This document shows, in pieces, positions 1 through 6,433 of a DNA stretch of 7,733 bases. The translations under genes were made by a program, and so were the position numbers. The notes beneath the pieces were generated by a model that saw only the letters and a program-made list of their open reading frames with translations, ran no database searches and was not told the DNA's origin. This stretch comes from Pseudomonadota bacterium (lineage in GTDB: Bacteria > Pseudomonadota > Alphaproteobacteria > Micavibrionales > UBA2020), in the NCBI GenBank assembly GCA_023444705.1, contig JAEXMB010000105.1, positions 1-7,733 of the forward strand, read 5' to 3'. Within the stretch, counting starts at the first letter, position 1; every line of letters begins with the position of its first letter.

Positions 1-35
1 GTCAAAACGTAATCAAGTGCAGGTGTCAGTGACAT
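1..35 (-). CDS. Possible first codons of heme O synthase (partial)
   Basis: An ATG at 35-33 on the minus strand, 14 nt after the ctaD stop, opens a frame reading MSLTPALDYVL before the window ends. In many alphaproteobacteria the gene after ctaD is ctaB/cyoE, which makes heme O by farnesylating protoheme, a step needed for the heme a of this oxidase. Those proteins often begin with a short tail followed by a D-Y-hydrophobic stretch leading into a K-P-R-V motif, and the visible DYVL would fit. Only eleven codons are seen, there is no strong Shine-Dalgarno sequence, and the call rests mostly on position. It could equally be another small gene or no gene. Confidence 0.35.
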   Translation of the reverse strand, partial: MSLTPALDYVL

Positions 36-49
36 CTCAGGCTTGCCCG

Positions 50-1651
50 TTACTTCACGACAGGCTGGGTGTCGAACTGGTGGAACGGCGGCGGCGACGA
101 CACATGCCACTCGAGTGTGGTGGCGCTGTCACCCCAATAGTTGCCGGGAACCTTGCGGCCCGCAAAGATGGTGTAGAGCGCAACGCCGCAGAAGAAGATG
201 GTCGAGGCGAAGGTCAGGTAAGCGCCATAGCTCGAAACCATGTTCCAGCCGTGATAGGCATCGGGATAGTCGACGTAGCGGCGCGGCATGCCTTGCAGGC
301 CCAGGAAGTGCTGGGGGAAGAAGATCAGGTTCACGCCGATGAAGGTCGTCCAGAAGTGCAGCTTGCCCGCCCATTCCGGATACTGGCGGCCGCTCATCTT
401 GCCGATCCAGTAGTAGAAACCGGCAAAGATCGCAAAGACCGCGCCCAGCGAGAGAACGTAGTGGAAGTGCGCCACGACGTAATAGGTATCGTGCAGCACC
501 ACGTCCATGCCCGCGTTGGCCAGCACCACGCCCGTCACACCGCCGACGGTGAACAGGAAGATGAAGCCAAGCGCCCACAGCATCGGTGTCGGAAAGCGCA
601 GCGAGCCGCCCCACATGGTCGCGATCCACGAGAAAATCTTGATGCCCGTGGGCACCGCGATGATCAGCGTCGCCGCCGTGAAGTACGCGCGGGTATTGAC
701 CGACAGGCCGACCGTGTACATGTGGTGTGCCCACACGACGAAACCGACGAAGCCGATGGCAACCATCGCGTAAGCCATGCCGAGGTAGCCAAAGATCGGC
801 TTGTTCGAGAAGGTCGACACGATGTGGCTGATGATGCCGAACGCGGGCAAAATCATGATGTAGACTTCGGGGTGACCGAAGAACCAGAACAGGTGCTGGA
901 ACAGGATCGGGTCGCCGCCGCCTTCGGGGCGGAAGAACGACGTGCCGAAGTTACGGTCGGTCAGCAGCATGGTGATGCCGCCGCCAAGCACGGGAACGGC
1001 CAGAACCAGCAGGAACGCAGTGACCAGCATCGCCCACACGAACAGCGGCATTTTGTGCAGGGTCATGCCCGGTGCGCGCATGTTGAAGATGGTGGTAATG
1101 AAGTTGCCGGCACCCAAAATCGACGACGCACCCGCAAGGTGCAGTGCGAAGATCGCCATGTCGACCGACGGGCCGCTATGGCCGACGGTGTCAGACAGGG
1201 GCGGATAGATTGTCCAGCCCGTACCCGCACCCGTACCGACAAAAGCCGAGCTGAGCAGCAACAGGAAAGCAGGAACCAGCAGCCAGAACGAAATGTTGTT
1301 CAGGCGCGGGAACGCCATGTCGGGCGCGCCGATCATCAGCGGCAGGAACCAGTTGCCAAAACCACCGATCAGCGCTGGCATGACGACGAAGAAGACCATG
1401 ATCAGGCCGTGGGCGGTGATGAACACGTTCCACTGCTGGCCGTCGGCCATGATCTGCACGCCCGGGTCTTGCAACTCCATACGCATGATGACGGAGAACA
1501 AACCGCCGATCAGGCCGGCGATGACCGAAAAGATCAGATAGAGCGTGCCGATGTCCTTGTGGTTGGTCGAGCAGAACCAGCGGCTGAAAAAGCCCGGCAT
1601 ATGATGGGCGTGGTCATCATGGGCATGGGGGGTCGAATGTGTCGATGCCAT
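50..1651 (-). CDS. ctaD: Cytochrome c oxidase subunit I (aa3 type)
   Basis: Catalytic subunit of the aa3 terminal oxidase: it reduces O2 to water with electrons from cytochrome c and pumps protons across the inner membrane. The 533-residue length is normal for the family. Visible ligands are H81 and H397 for heme a, H395 for heme a3, and H260, H309 and H310 for CuB; Y264 in HPEVY is the expected His-Tyr crosslink partner. The D-pathway residues N100, D111 and E262 and the K-pathway K338 are all present, which marks an A1-type, fully pumping oxidase. The N-terminus (residues 5-17) is His-rich, as often seen in alphaproteobacteria. The start at 1651 is supported by GGAGAA about 9 nt upstream, overlapping the end of coxB; the genes lie 5 nt apart, so they are surely cotranscribed. 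No defect is seen. Confidence 0.98.
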   Translation of the reverse strand: MASTHSTPHAHDDHAHHMPGFFSRWFCSTNHKDIGTLYLIFSVIAGLIGGLFSVIMRMELQDPGVQIMADGQQWNVFITAHGLIMVFFVVMPALIGGFGNWFLPLMIGAPDMAFPRLNNISFWLLVPAFLLLLSSAFVGTGAGTGWTIYPPLSDTVGHSGPSVDMAIFALHLAGASSILGAGNFITTIFNMRAPGMTLHKMPLFVWAMLVTAFLLVLAVPVLGGGITMLLTDRNFGTSFFRPEGGGDPILFQHLFWFFGHPEVYIMILPAFGIISHIVSTFSNKPIFGYLGMAYAMVAIGFVGFVVWAHHMYTVGLSVNTRAYFTAATLIIAVPTGIKIFSWIATMWGGSLRFPTPMLWALGFIFLFTVGGVTGVVLANAGMDVVLHDTYYVVAHFHYVLSLGAVFAIFAGFYYWIGKMSGRQYPEWAGKLHFWTTFIGVNLIFFPQHFLGLQGMPRRYVDYPDAYHGWNMVSSYGAYLTFASTIFFCGVALYTIFAGRKVPGNYWGDSATTLEWHVSSPPPFHQFDTQPVVK

Positions 1652-1656
1652 TTGTA

Positions 1657-2742
1657 TTATTCTCCGGCTTTCTCAGATGGAATGGGGTCTGCGACGGCTT
1701 TGGCGGCATCGTCGACAGCGTCACCTTTTTCGGTGGCGGAGTCAGATACGGCCTTGTCCTGTTCGGTCATTTCTTGGGGCGTCTTGGTGGCGGCCTCGGC
1801 GTCGGCAGGCGCCGCAGCGGGTGCGGAGGAGCCTTCCTCAACGCCGGCGGCAGGTGCGCTACCCGGGGCGGGCATGCTGCCGCCCTGCGATTTTACCCAG
1901 TCGGCAAAAGCTTCCTTGGAAACAGCGCGCACCTGAATGGGCATGAAGGCGTGGTTGACGCCGCAGATTTCCGAGCATTGGCCGTAATAGGTGCCTTCTT
2001 TTTCAACGCGCACCCAGGTTTCGTTGGTGCGGCCCGGCACGGCATCGGTCTTGACGCCAAAGGCAGGCACCGCCCAGGAGTGGATCACGTCGTTGGCGGT
2101 AACCAGAACGCGCACGTTGGTGTCGACGGGCAGGACGACTTCGGCATCAGCCGCCAGCAAGCGGGGCTGGCCGTCTTTAAGGTCGGCTTCGGGCACCATG
2201 TTGGCCGAAAATTCCTCGATGCCCTGATCGGGATAGCTATAGCCCCAGTACCATTGATAACCGGTGACCTTCAGCGTCATTTCGGGTTCGTGCGTCTTGT
2301 CGACGAAATAGAGCATCTTCATCGACGGAATGACGATGACGACAAGGATCAGCACGGGGATCAGCGTCCACACCACTTCGAGCATGGTGTTATGCGTGGT
2401 GCGCGACGCTACGGGGTTTTTCGCCGCGCGGTAGCGCGCGACCACGACGATCAACAGCAACAGGACGAACAGCACGATGACCGTGATGATCGGCAGTAGC
2501 AGCGCGTTGTGGAAGAAATGCATTTTATCTTTCACCGGCGTAACCCCGGGCTGCAGGCCAAGCGCCCACGCCGTCGGCTGGCCGACAAGCAGGTCCGGAC
2601 TGCTGCCATCGGTGGCGATGGTTGCGCCGTCCTGCGCGCGCGCGGTCAGCGGCACAACCGTCAGGGCGACGGCGGTCAGCAGCGCGGACAAGCGGCGGCT
2701 ATGCGTTGAAACGGCAGCGGTCAGGGTGCGGATGCAATTCAT
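1657..2742 (-). CDS. coxB: Cytochrome c oxidase subunit II, CuA-bearing
   Basis: Takes electrons from cytochrome c through a binuclear CuA centre on the periplasmic side and passes them to CtaD. From the ATG at 2742 it has 361 residues: a signal peptide (about 1-36, ending TARA), transmembrane helices near 79-103 and 122-143, the aromatic QWYWGY motif at 163-168, and the CuA ligands H221, C256, E258, C260, H264 and M267. No C-terminal cytochrome c domain (no CxxCH) is present. Residues about 287-361 form an Ala/Pro-rich, then acidic, low-complexity tail beyond the usual end. The start is not certain: no good Shine-Dalgarno lies before 2742, and the frame stays open upstream to GTG codons at 2751, 2808, 2826 and 2838. 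I chose 2742 because it gives a normal signal peptide. ctaD follows after 5 nt. Confidence 0.95.
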   Translation of the reverse strand: MNCIRTLTAAVSTHSRRLSALLTAVALTVVPLTARAQDGATIATDGSSPDLLVGQPTAWALGLQPGVTPVKDKMHFFHNALLLPIITVIVLFVLLLLIVVVARYRAAKNPVASRTTHNTMLEVVWTLIPVLILVVIVIPSMKMLYFVDKTHEPEMTLKVTGYQWYWGYSYPDQGIEEFSANMVPEADLKDGQPRLLAADAEVVLPVDTNVRVLVTANDVIHSWAVPAFGVKTDAVPGRTNETWVRVEKEGTYYGQCSEICGVNHAFMPIQVRAVSKEAFADWVKSQGGSMPAPGSAPAAGVEEGSSAPAAAPADAEAATKTPQEMTEQDKAVSDSATEKGDAVDDAAKAVADPIPSEKAGE

Positions 2743-2828
2743 ATTTTTCACGATAGGAATGTGGTTGGCAAAGGCGCTGGCGGACGCGGCACGCGCAAAC
2801 AGGGCCACGCACGGCAAAGCGCACACAC

Positions 2829-2860
2829 TGTATAGCACCGCCCCTGCGGGATGTATAGCA
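2829..2860. repeat. Direct repeat TGTATAGCA in engB-coxB gap
   Basis: The 9-mer TGTATAGCA occurs at 2829-2837 and again at 2852-2860, 23 bp start to start, with a small CCGC/GCGG inverted repeat between the copies. On the minus strand each copy reads TGCTATACA, which resembles an extended -10 element (TGnTATACA). No -35 at the right spacing was found for either. The 163-bp gap (2743-2905) is the only sizeable break in the minus-strand gene row, so a coxB promoter or a regulator site is plausible here. No convincing terminator after engB was seen. The function is inferred only. Confidence 0.35.
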
Positions 2861-2905
2861 GGTGTGCAAATATTCTTTTATACTGACAGCCACTTAGGGC
2901 GATAA

Positions 2906-3535
2906 TCAGAGCCCGGCCAGCGTGGCAAGGCCGGTGCGGAAAACTGCAAGATTTTCCGTATATACCGAGCTAGTCAGCACAATCTCGCGCAGGGCATAGG
3001 GGCTGTTTTCCGACAGCGCCGTGGCCGAGGCGATGGCCTTGTCGAGTTCGGCCTTGCTGGCCTTGTCGGTCTTGGTCAGCACCAGCTGGGCGGGCATATG
3101 ATAATTGTCGAGCATGCCCACCATCTGTAAATCGGTATCCTTGACACCGTGGCGGCTGTCGATCAGCACGCAGACGCGCAGCAGGTTCGGGCGGTCGGCC
3201 AGATAGGCGTCGATCAGCCGCCCCCAGGCCTCGGTATCGCTGCGGCTGACTTTTGCATAACCATAGCCCGGCAGATCCACCAGCATCAGCCGCCCGCCCA
3301 GATCGAAAAAGTTGATCTGCTGGGTGCGGCCCGGAGTGTTGGAAGTGCGCGCCAGTTTCTTGCGGTACGTCAGGGCGTTGATCAGGCTCGACTTGCCGAC
3401 GTTGGAACGTCCGACAAAGGCGACCTCGGGCAGGCGCGGTTCAGGCAGGCGCTCGGCCGTCGCCGCCCCTGCCACGAATTCGCAGTTCTGGCGGAACAGC
3501 TTGTCGGCGGCAAGACTGAGGTCGGCGTCGCTCAC
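2906..3535 (-). CDS. engB: Ribosome biogenesis GTP-binding protein EngB/YihA/YsxC
   Basis: A small cytoplasmic GTPase of the TrmE-Era-EngA-YihA class, known to act in late assembly of the large ribosomal subunit. The 209-residue protein shows all GTPase motifs: G1 GRSNVGKSS (42-50), the G2 Thr region TPGRTQ (67-72), G3 DLPG (87-90), G4 TKTD (154-157) and G5 around SS (189-190). The frame is open further upstream, but the start is set at the GTG at 3535: it overlaps the yidC stop by 4 nt (GTGA), lies after a purine-rich AAGGAAGAGG, and gives the normal family length; upstream residues are the shadow of yidC. Position after yidC is the common alphaproteobacterial order. argB often follows in that class; here coxB comes next. 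Confidence 0.97.
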   Translation of the reverse strand: MSDADLSLAADKLFRQNCEFVAGAATAERLPEPRLPEVAFVGRSNVGKSSLINALTYRKKLARTSNTPGRTQQINFFDLGGRLMLVDLPGYGYAKVSRSDTEAWGRLIDAYLADRPNLLRVCVLIDSRHGVKDTDLQMVGMLDNYHMPAQLVLTKTDKASKAELDKAIASATALSENSPYALREIVLTSSVYTENLAVFRTGLATLAGL

Positions 3536-3539
3536 GCCG
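3523..3539 (-). promoter_or_regulatory. Small hairpin across yidC stop / engB start
   Basis: The plus strand reads CGGCGT at 3523-3528 and ACGCCG at 3534-3539, a perfect 6-bp inverted repeat with a 5-nt loop. In the mRNA, part of the engB GTG start and the yidC TGA lie in the stem and loop. It would favour coupling of engB translation to yidC translation. A 6-bp stem is easily met by chance in GC-rich DNA, so this is a weak call. Confidence 0.3.
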
Positions 3540-5364
3540 CCTCTTCCTTCTTGCCTTTGGGCTTGCGGCGCGCGGCGTGGCCGCGGATCAGCGAGGTGTC
3601 CTCGCCGCCCACTTTGCGCAGGATGTAGTATTGCTGCAGGATGCTCAGCACGTTCGACCACGTCCAGTAGATCACCAGGCCCGAGGCGAAATGCGCCAGC
3701 ATGACGGTGAAGACATAGGGGAAGAATGCCTGGATGCGCTCCTGCACCGGATCGGGCATCGGCGGCGACAGACGTTTTTGCAGAACCATCGTGATGCAGA
3801 ACAGAATGGGCCAGCCGCCGATCATCAGCATCTGCGGGGGATCCCAAGGGATCAGGCCGAACAGGTTGAAGACCGAGGTCGGGTCGGGTGCCGACAGATC
3901 GTGGATCCAGCCCCAGAACGGCGCATGGCGCAGATCGACCGACAGCAGGATCACTTTATACAGCGCGAAGAAAATCGGGATCTGGATCAAAATCGGCCAG
4001 CAGCCGCTGAACGGATTGACGTTCTCGCGCTTGTAGAGGTCGAAGATCGCCATCTGCAGCGCGGCTTTGTCGCCCTTGTGCTTTTCCTGCAGCTCCTTGA
4101 GCTGGGGGGCGATCACCTTCATGCGCGCCATCGAGCGGAAACCCTTGCTGGCCAGCGGGAAAACCGCGCCACGCACGATGACCGTCATCAGCAGGATGCC
4201 CGCAGCCACGCTGCCCGTGAGACCGAACAGCATGTGCAACAGGTAGTAGAACGGCTGGGTGATGAAATACCACATGCCGAAATCAAACGCGAAGTCGAGG
4301 TTCTTGACGCCAAGGTCGCTTTCGTATTGCGCCATCAGTCCGGTGTTCTTCACGCCCGCATAAACATGCGTGACGTCGTCGGCCGTGCCACCTGCGGCAA
4401 CGGTCAGCGGGTTTGACACGATGTCGGTTTGATAGACGAAGCCGCCCGCATGCTGGCGAGGTGCCGCCACGACGCGCGCGTTGAACGCCTCGTCCTTGCT
4501 CGGGATCATCGCAACCAGCCAGTATTTGTCGGTGATGCCAAGCCAGCCGTTGACGCCGTTGCGCTCGATCGTCTTGCCGTCGCGCATTTTCTTGTAGCTG
4601 AGCTTTTCCTGCTCCCCGCCGAGCGAGCCGATCGGGCCTTCATGCAGAACGAAGAAACCACTGAAATCGCGCGGCAGGCTGTTGCGCGCCACCACGTGAT
4701 AGGCGTTCAGGCGCACGTCGCTGCCGCTGGTGTTCTTGACGCTGTTGGTGACGGTGAACATGAAGTTGTCGTCGAGCGCGATTTCGCGCATGAACGTCAG
4801 GCCCGCGCCGTTGTTCCACTCCAGCACGACGGGTGCGCCGCCGCTGGTCAGTTCTTTCGCGCTGCCGCTTGCCAGCTGCCACGTGGTTTTTTCATCGGGT
4901 AGCTTGCCCGCATAGCCGTTGGCGACCCAGCCGCTTTCAAAGTAAAAGCCCATGTCGGTGTTGCCCGGCGCCAGCAGCACGACAGGCTGGCTGCCGTTGA
5001 GGACTTCGGTATGTTCGTTCAGCGTCAGGTCGTCGATGCGCAGGCCGGTGAGGTTGAGCGAGCCGCTGACGCGCTTGCCCTTGATCGGCAGGCGCGTGCC
5101 CGACGATGCCAGCGCATCTTCGCGCGTTTCGACCACCTTGGCGGAGCTGCCCACTGCGGCCCCTGCCTCGCGCGCCTTGACGTCGAGTGTCTGTTGCTGC
5201 GCCACCGCCTGCGCTTCAAGTTGCGCGCGGACTTTTTCCTGACGCGGCTTTTCGACGAAGTGGTTGTAGCCAAACAGCACCGCCAGCGACAATGCCACCG
5301 CCAGAATAAGACGCGTGCGGTCCTTGCTGTCCTGCGGCTGGGGCGAGTTGAAAGGCTTGTTCAT
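3532..5364 (-). CDS. yidC: Membrane protein insertase YidC (Oxa1 family)
   Basis: Inner-membrane insertase that places and folds membrane proteins, alone or with SecYEG. The 610-residue form is the Gram-negative type: TM1 near 18-34, a large periplasmic beta domain (about 90-350), then the five-helix insertase core. In the core, R398 (in VRGAVFPL) is the expected conserved groove arginine, a charged cytoplasmic hairpin spans about 408-450, and the helix NPFSGCWPILIQIP starts near 450. Further helices lie near 512-528 and 545-575. The C-terminus is short and basic (KPKGKK). The start at 5364 is preferred over an upstream in-frame ATG at 5448 because AGGA sits 8 nt before it, the residues upstream are the shadow of yidD, and the length becomes normal. 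yidD ends 10 nt upstream; engB overlaps the stop by 4 nt. Confidence 0.98.
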   Translation of the reverse strand: MNKPFNSPQPQDSKDRTRLILAVALSLAVLFGYNHFVEKPRQEKVRAQLEAQAVAQQQTLDVKAREAGAAVGSSAKVVETREDALASSGTRLPIKGKRVSGSLNLTGLRIDDLTLNEHTEVLNGSQPVVLLAPGNTDMGFYFESGWVANGYAGKLPDEKTTWQLASGSAKELTSGGAPVVLEWNNGAGLTFMREIALDDNFMFTVTNSVKNTSGSDVRLNAYHVVARNSLPRDFSGFFVLHEGPIGSLGGEQEKLSYKKMRDGKTIERNGVNGWLGITDKYWLVAMIPSKDEAFNARVVAAPRQHAGGFVYQTDIVSNPLTVAAGGTADDVTHVYAGVKNTGLMAQYESDLGVKNLDFAFDFGMWYFITQPFYYLLHMLFGLTGSVAAGILLMTVIVRGAVFPLASKGFRSMARMKVIAPQLKELQEKHKGDKAALQMAIFDLYKRENVNPFSGCWPILIQIPIFFALYKVILLSVDLRHAPFWGWIHDLSAPDPTSVFNLFGLIPWDPPQMLMIGGWPILFCITMVLQKRLSPPMPDPVQERIQAFFPYVFTVMLAHFASGLVIYWTWSNVLSILQQYYILRKVGGEDTSLIRGHAARRKPKGKKEEAA

Positions 5365-5374
5365 GGAAGTCGTC

Positions 5375-5728
5375 CTACTGGTCGGCACCCGGATCGGCCT
5401 TGGGGCCGGGGTGTGTGGGCAAAGGGGGATGGCTGTGATGAGTAGCACAGACAGGCGCGGAATCCGAGCCTGTTTTGCAACAGTTTTTCAGTCTTTTCAA
5501 CGGATCGGGAAACGACTCGGGCACGGGATCATAGCCGCCGGGATGAAAGGGCTGGCAGCGGACCAGCCGCCAGAGCGCCAGCGCCGTCCCCCGCACCGCG
5601 CCAAAACGCGTGATGCTATCGCGCGCATAGGTCGAACAGGTCGGATAAAAGCGGCAACTGCGCCCGAAAAACGAGGAAAACAGCACTTGATAGCCACGGA
5701 TCAGGACCAGCAACACACGGCGCATCAT
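5375..5728 (-). CDS. yidD: Membrane protein insertion efficiency factor YidD
   Basis: A small protein with an amphipathic N-terminus, known to sit at the inner membrane and assist YidC-dependent insertion. The family core is clear: RGYQ near 11-14, CRFYPTCSTYA at 25-35, and RCQPFHPGGYDPVP at 57-70. The start is the first of two ATGs (5728 or 5725); the former overlaps the rnpA TGA by 4 nt. At 117 residues it is longer than the usual 70-90: residues about 71-117 are an extra tail rich in Pro, His and Cys (C83, C84, C94, with HHSH at 97-100), for which I see no known domain. The tail brings its TAG stop to within 10 nt of yidC, overlapping the yidC ribosome site. Confidence 0.94.
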   Translation of the reverse strand: MMRRVLLVLIRGYQVLFSSFFGRSCRFYPTCSTYARDSITRFGAVRGTALALWRLVRCQPFHPGGYDPVPESFPDPLKRLKNCCKTGSDSAPVCATHHSHPPLPTHPGPKADPGADQ

Positions 5729-6117
5729 CTGGGTAATACTCCCAGATGGCGCCACGCGCGCGCCAGATCGTCCTGCAACAGCTTGAAATAAGCCGTCGCA
5801 CAGCACGTGCGCGCGATGATGACCACGTCATAGCCGCCGACAGGCACGCCCGCGTCCGCGCTGTCGCGCACCAGGGCGCGCACAACCTCGCGCAGGCGGC
5901 GCTTGCAGCGGTTGCGAACAACGGCATTGCCGACCTTGCGGCTGGCCGTCAGGCCGAAGCGCAACGGCGCATCAGGGGAAAGCGCAGGTTTCGCCTGCAC
6001 AATAAAACAAGAGCCCGTCCAACGCTTTGCGTTGCGGGCCATGTTCTGGAAGTCTTTGCTGTCGATCAGTCTCTGCAACTGGTGGGTCATCAGCATCAGC
6101 GCCATGCCGTTATGCAT
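5725..6117 (-). CDS. rnpA: Ribonuclease P protein component
   Basis: Basic protein subunit of RNase P, which works with the catalytic RNA to mature tRNA 5' ends. The family signature GLTASRKVGNAVVRNRCKRR begins at residue 55, with the RNR core at 68-70, followed by GYDVVIIAR at 95-103. The start at 6117 (130 residues) follows AAAGGG at a short distance. Other in-frame ATGs at 6105, 6096 and 6090 are possible; the last would give the more usual beginning MTHQLQRL and 121 residues. It follows rpmH by 46 nt, the conserved arrangement. Its last codons form the hairpin that holds the yidD start, and the sequence there uses TTA and AGA codons, which look out of keeping with the GC-rich codon use around it. 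Confidence 0.96.
   Translation of the reverse strand: MHNGMALMLMTHQLQRLIDSKDFQNMARNAKRWTGSCFIVQAKPALSPDAPLRFGLTASRKVGNAVVRNRCKRRLREVVRALVRDSADAGVPVGGYDVVIIARTCCATAYFKLLQDDLARAWRHLGVLPR
5726..5748 (-). promoter_or_regulatory. Hairpin hiding the yidD start codon
   Basis: The plus strand has CATCTGGG at 5726-5733 and CCCAGATG at 5741-5748, a perfect 8-bp inverted repeat with a 7-nt loop. In the minus-strand mRNA the 5' arm carries the GGG of a GGGAG Shine-Dalgarno-like sequence and the 3' arm ends exactly with the first yidD ATG. The rnpA stop (5727-5725) lies at the same place. A ribosome finishing rnpA would melt the stem and free the yidD start, so the layout suggests strict translational coupling. 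The inverted repeat is seen directly; the switching role is inferred. Confidence 0.5.
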
Positions 6118-6139
6118 GCCGCCCTTTCATGCTATGCCC

Positions 6140-6220
6140 GGCCTTGCGGCCTTGGCGGCACACTTAGGCCGACAGAACCTTGCGGCCTTTGGCGCGGCGT
6201 GCGGACAGAACTTTGCGGCC
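6140..6220 (-). repeat. Repeated CCTTGCGGCC motif in rpmH tail and spacer
   Basis: The plus strand carries CCTTGCGGCC at 6142-6151 and 6178-6187, and CTTTGCGGCC at 6211-6220. The last two lie in a 17-bp direct repeat with one mismatch (6171-6187 and 6204-6220) that encodes the twin GRKVLSA segments of L34. The copy at 6140-6151 lies in the rpmH-rnpA spacer; in RNA it is a 4-bp GGCC/GGCC stem closed by a GCAA tetraloop (GNRA type). The coding copies reflect the natural internal repetition of L34; the spacer copy is not explained by coding. Confidence 0.5.
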
Positions 6221-6298
6221 AGCGACAGTCGCCATACGCGCACGGAAACCGTGGCGGCGCTTGCGGACCAGTTTGCTGGGTTGATATGTACGTTTCAC
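6164..6298 (-). CDS. rpmH: 50S ribosomal protein L34
   Basis: Small, very basic protein of the large ribosomal subunit. The 44-residue product starts KRTYQPSKLVRKRRHGFRAR after the initiator Met and ends RRAKGRKVLSA, a full-length L34 with the alphaproteobacterial style KLVRKRRHGFRARMAT. It starts with GTG at 6298; GGAGA lies about 7 nt upstream, and the frame upstream of the GTG gives no L34-like sequence. It is the first gene of the minus-strand row, about 28 nt downstream of the predicted transcription start, with rnpA 46 nt after it. The C-terminus holds two near-identical GRKVLSA segments. Confidence 0.98.
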   Translation of the reverse strand: MKRTYQPSKLVRKRRHGFRARMATVAGRKVLSARRAKGRKVLSA

Positions 6299-6332
6299 AG
6301 GTCGTCTCCGTGTATCAGGAATTGAGTGATGG

Positions 6333-6361
6333 TGTATAAGCCGCGCGGGAGGGAGAGTCAA
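6333..6361 (-). promoter_or_regulatory. Promoter of rpmH-rnpA-yidD-yidC row
   Basis: On the minus strand TTGACT (6361-6356) and TATACA (6338-6333) are separated by exactly 17 bp. The -35 matches the sigma70 consensus at five of six positions and the -10 at four of six. The predicted transcription start near 6326 gives a leader of about 28 nt before the rpmH GTG. It is the only good promoter I could find for the row. Confidence 0.7.
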
Positions 6362-6390
6362 CCGCTTTCCCCCGCCTATGGCAAATATTG

Positions 6391-6414
6391 ACCGCAAACA
6401 GGCCTGTTTGCGGT
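6391..6414. promoter_or_regulatory. Perfect 24-bp palindrome upstream of rpmH promoter
   Basis: Half-site ACCGCAAACAGG (6391-6402) is followed directly by its exact reverse complement (6403-6414), with no spacer and no mismatch. It lies 30 bp beyond the rpmH -35, centred about 76 bp upstream of the predicted rpmH start, and about 58 bp before the tRNA promoter -35. The symmetry suits a dimeric regulator. As RNA it could fold to a 10-bp stem with a GGCC loop, but neither side is followed by a proper T run, so an intrinsic terminator is less likely. No known operator was recognised. Confidence 0.55.
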
Positions 6415-6433
6415 GTTTCTGCACTGAATACGT

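Noticed and set aside
24..34. TGTCA-G-TGACA inverted repeat after ctaD
   Set aside because: Only 5-bp arms with a 1-nt centre; too short to be a hairpin and not clearly above chance.
17..1936. A 639-codon open frame on the plus strand across ctaD and the end of coxB
   Set aside because: It is antisense to two certain genes. Its composition (long runs rich in His, Arg, Asp, Glu and Gln, no domain) is typical of the mirror frame of a GC-rich membrane protein gene.
3577..4416. A 279-codon plus-strand frame antisense to yidC
   Set aside because: Same His/Arg/Gln-rich mirror-frame composition, no recognisable motif, and yidC is certain on the other strand.
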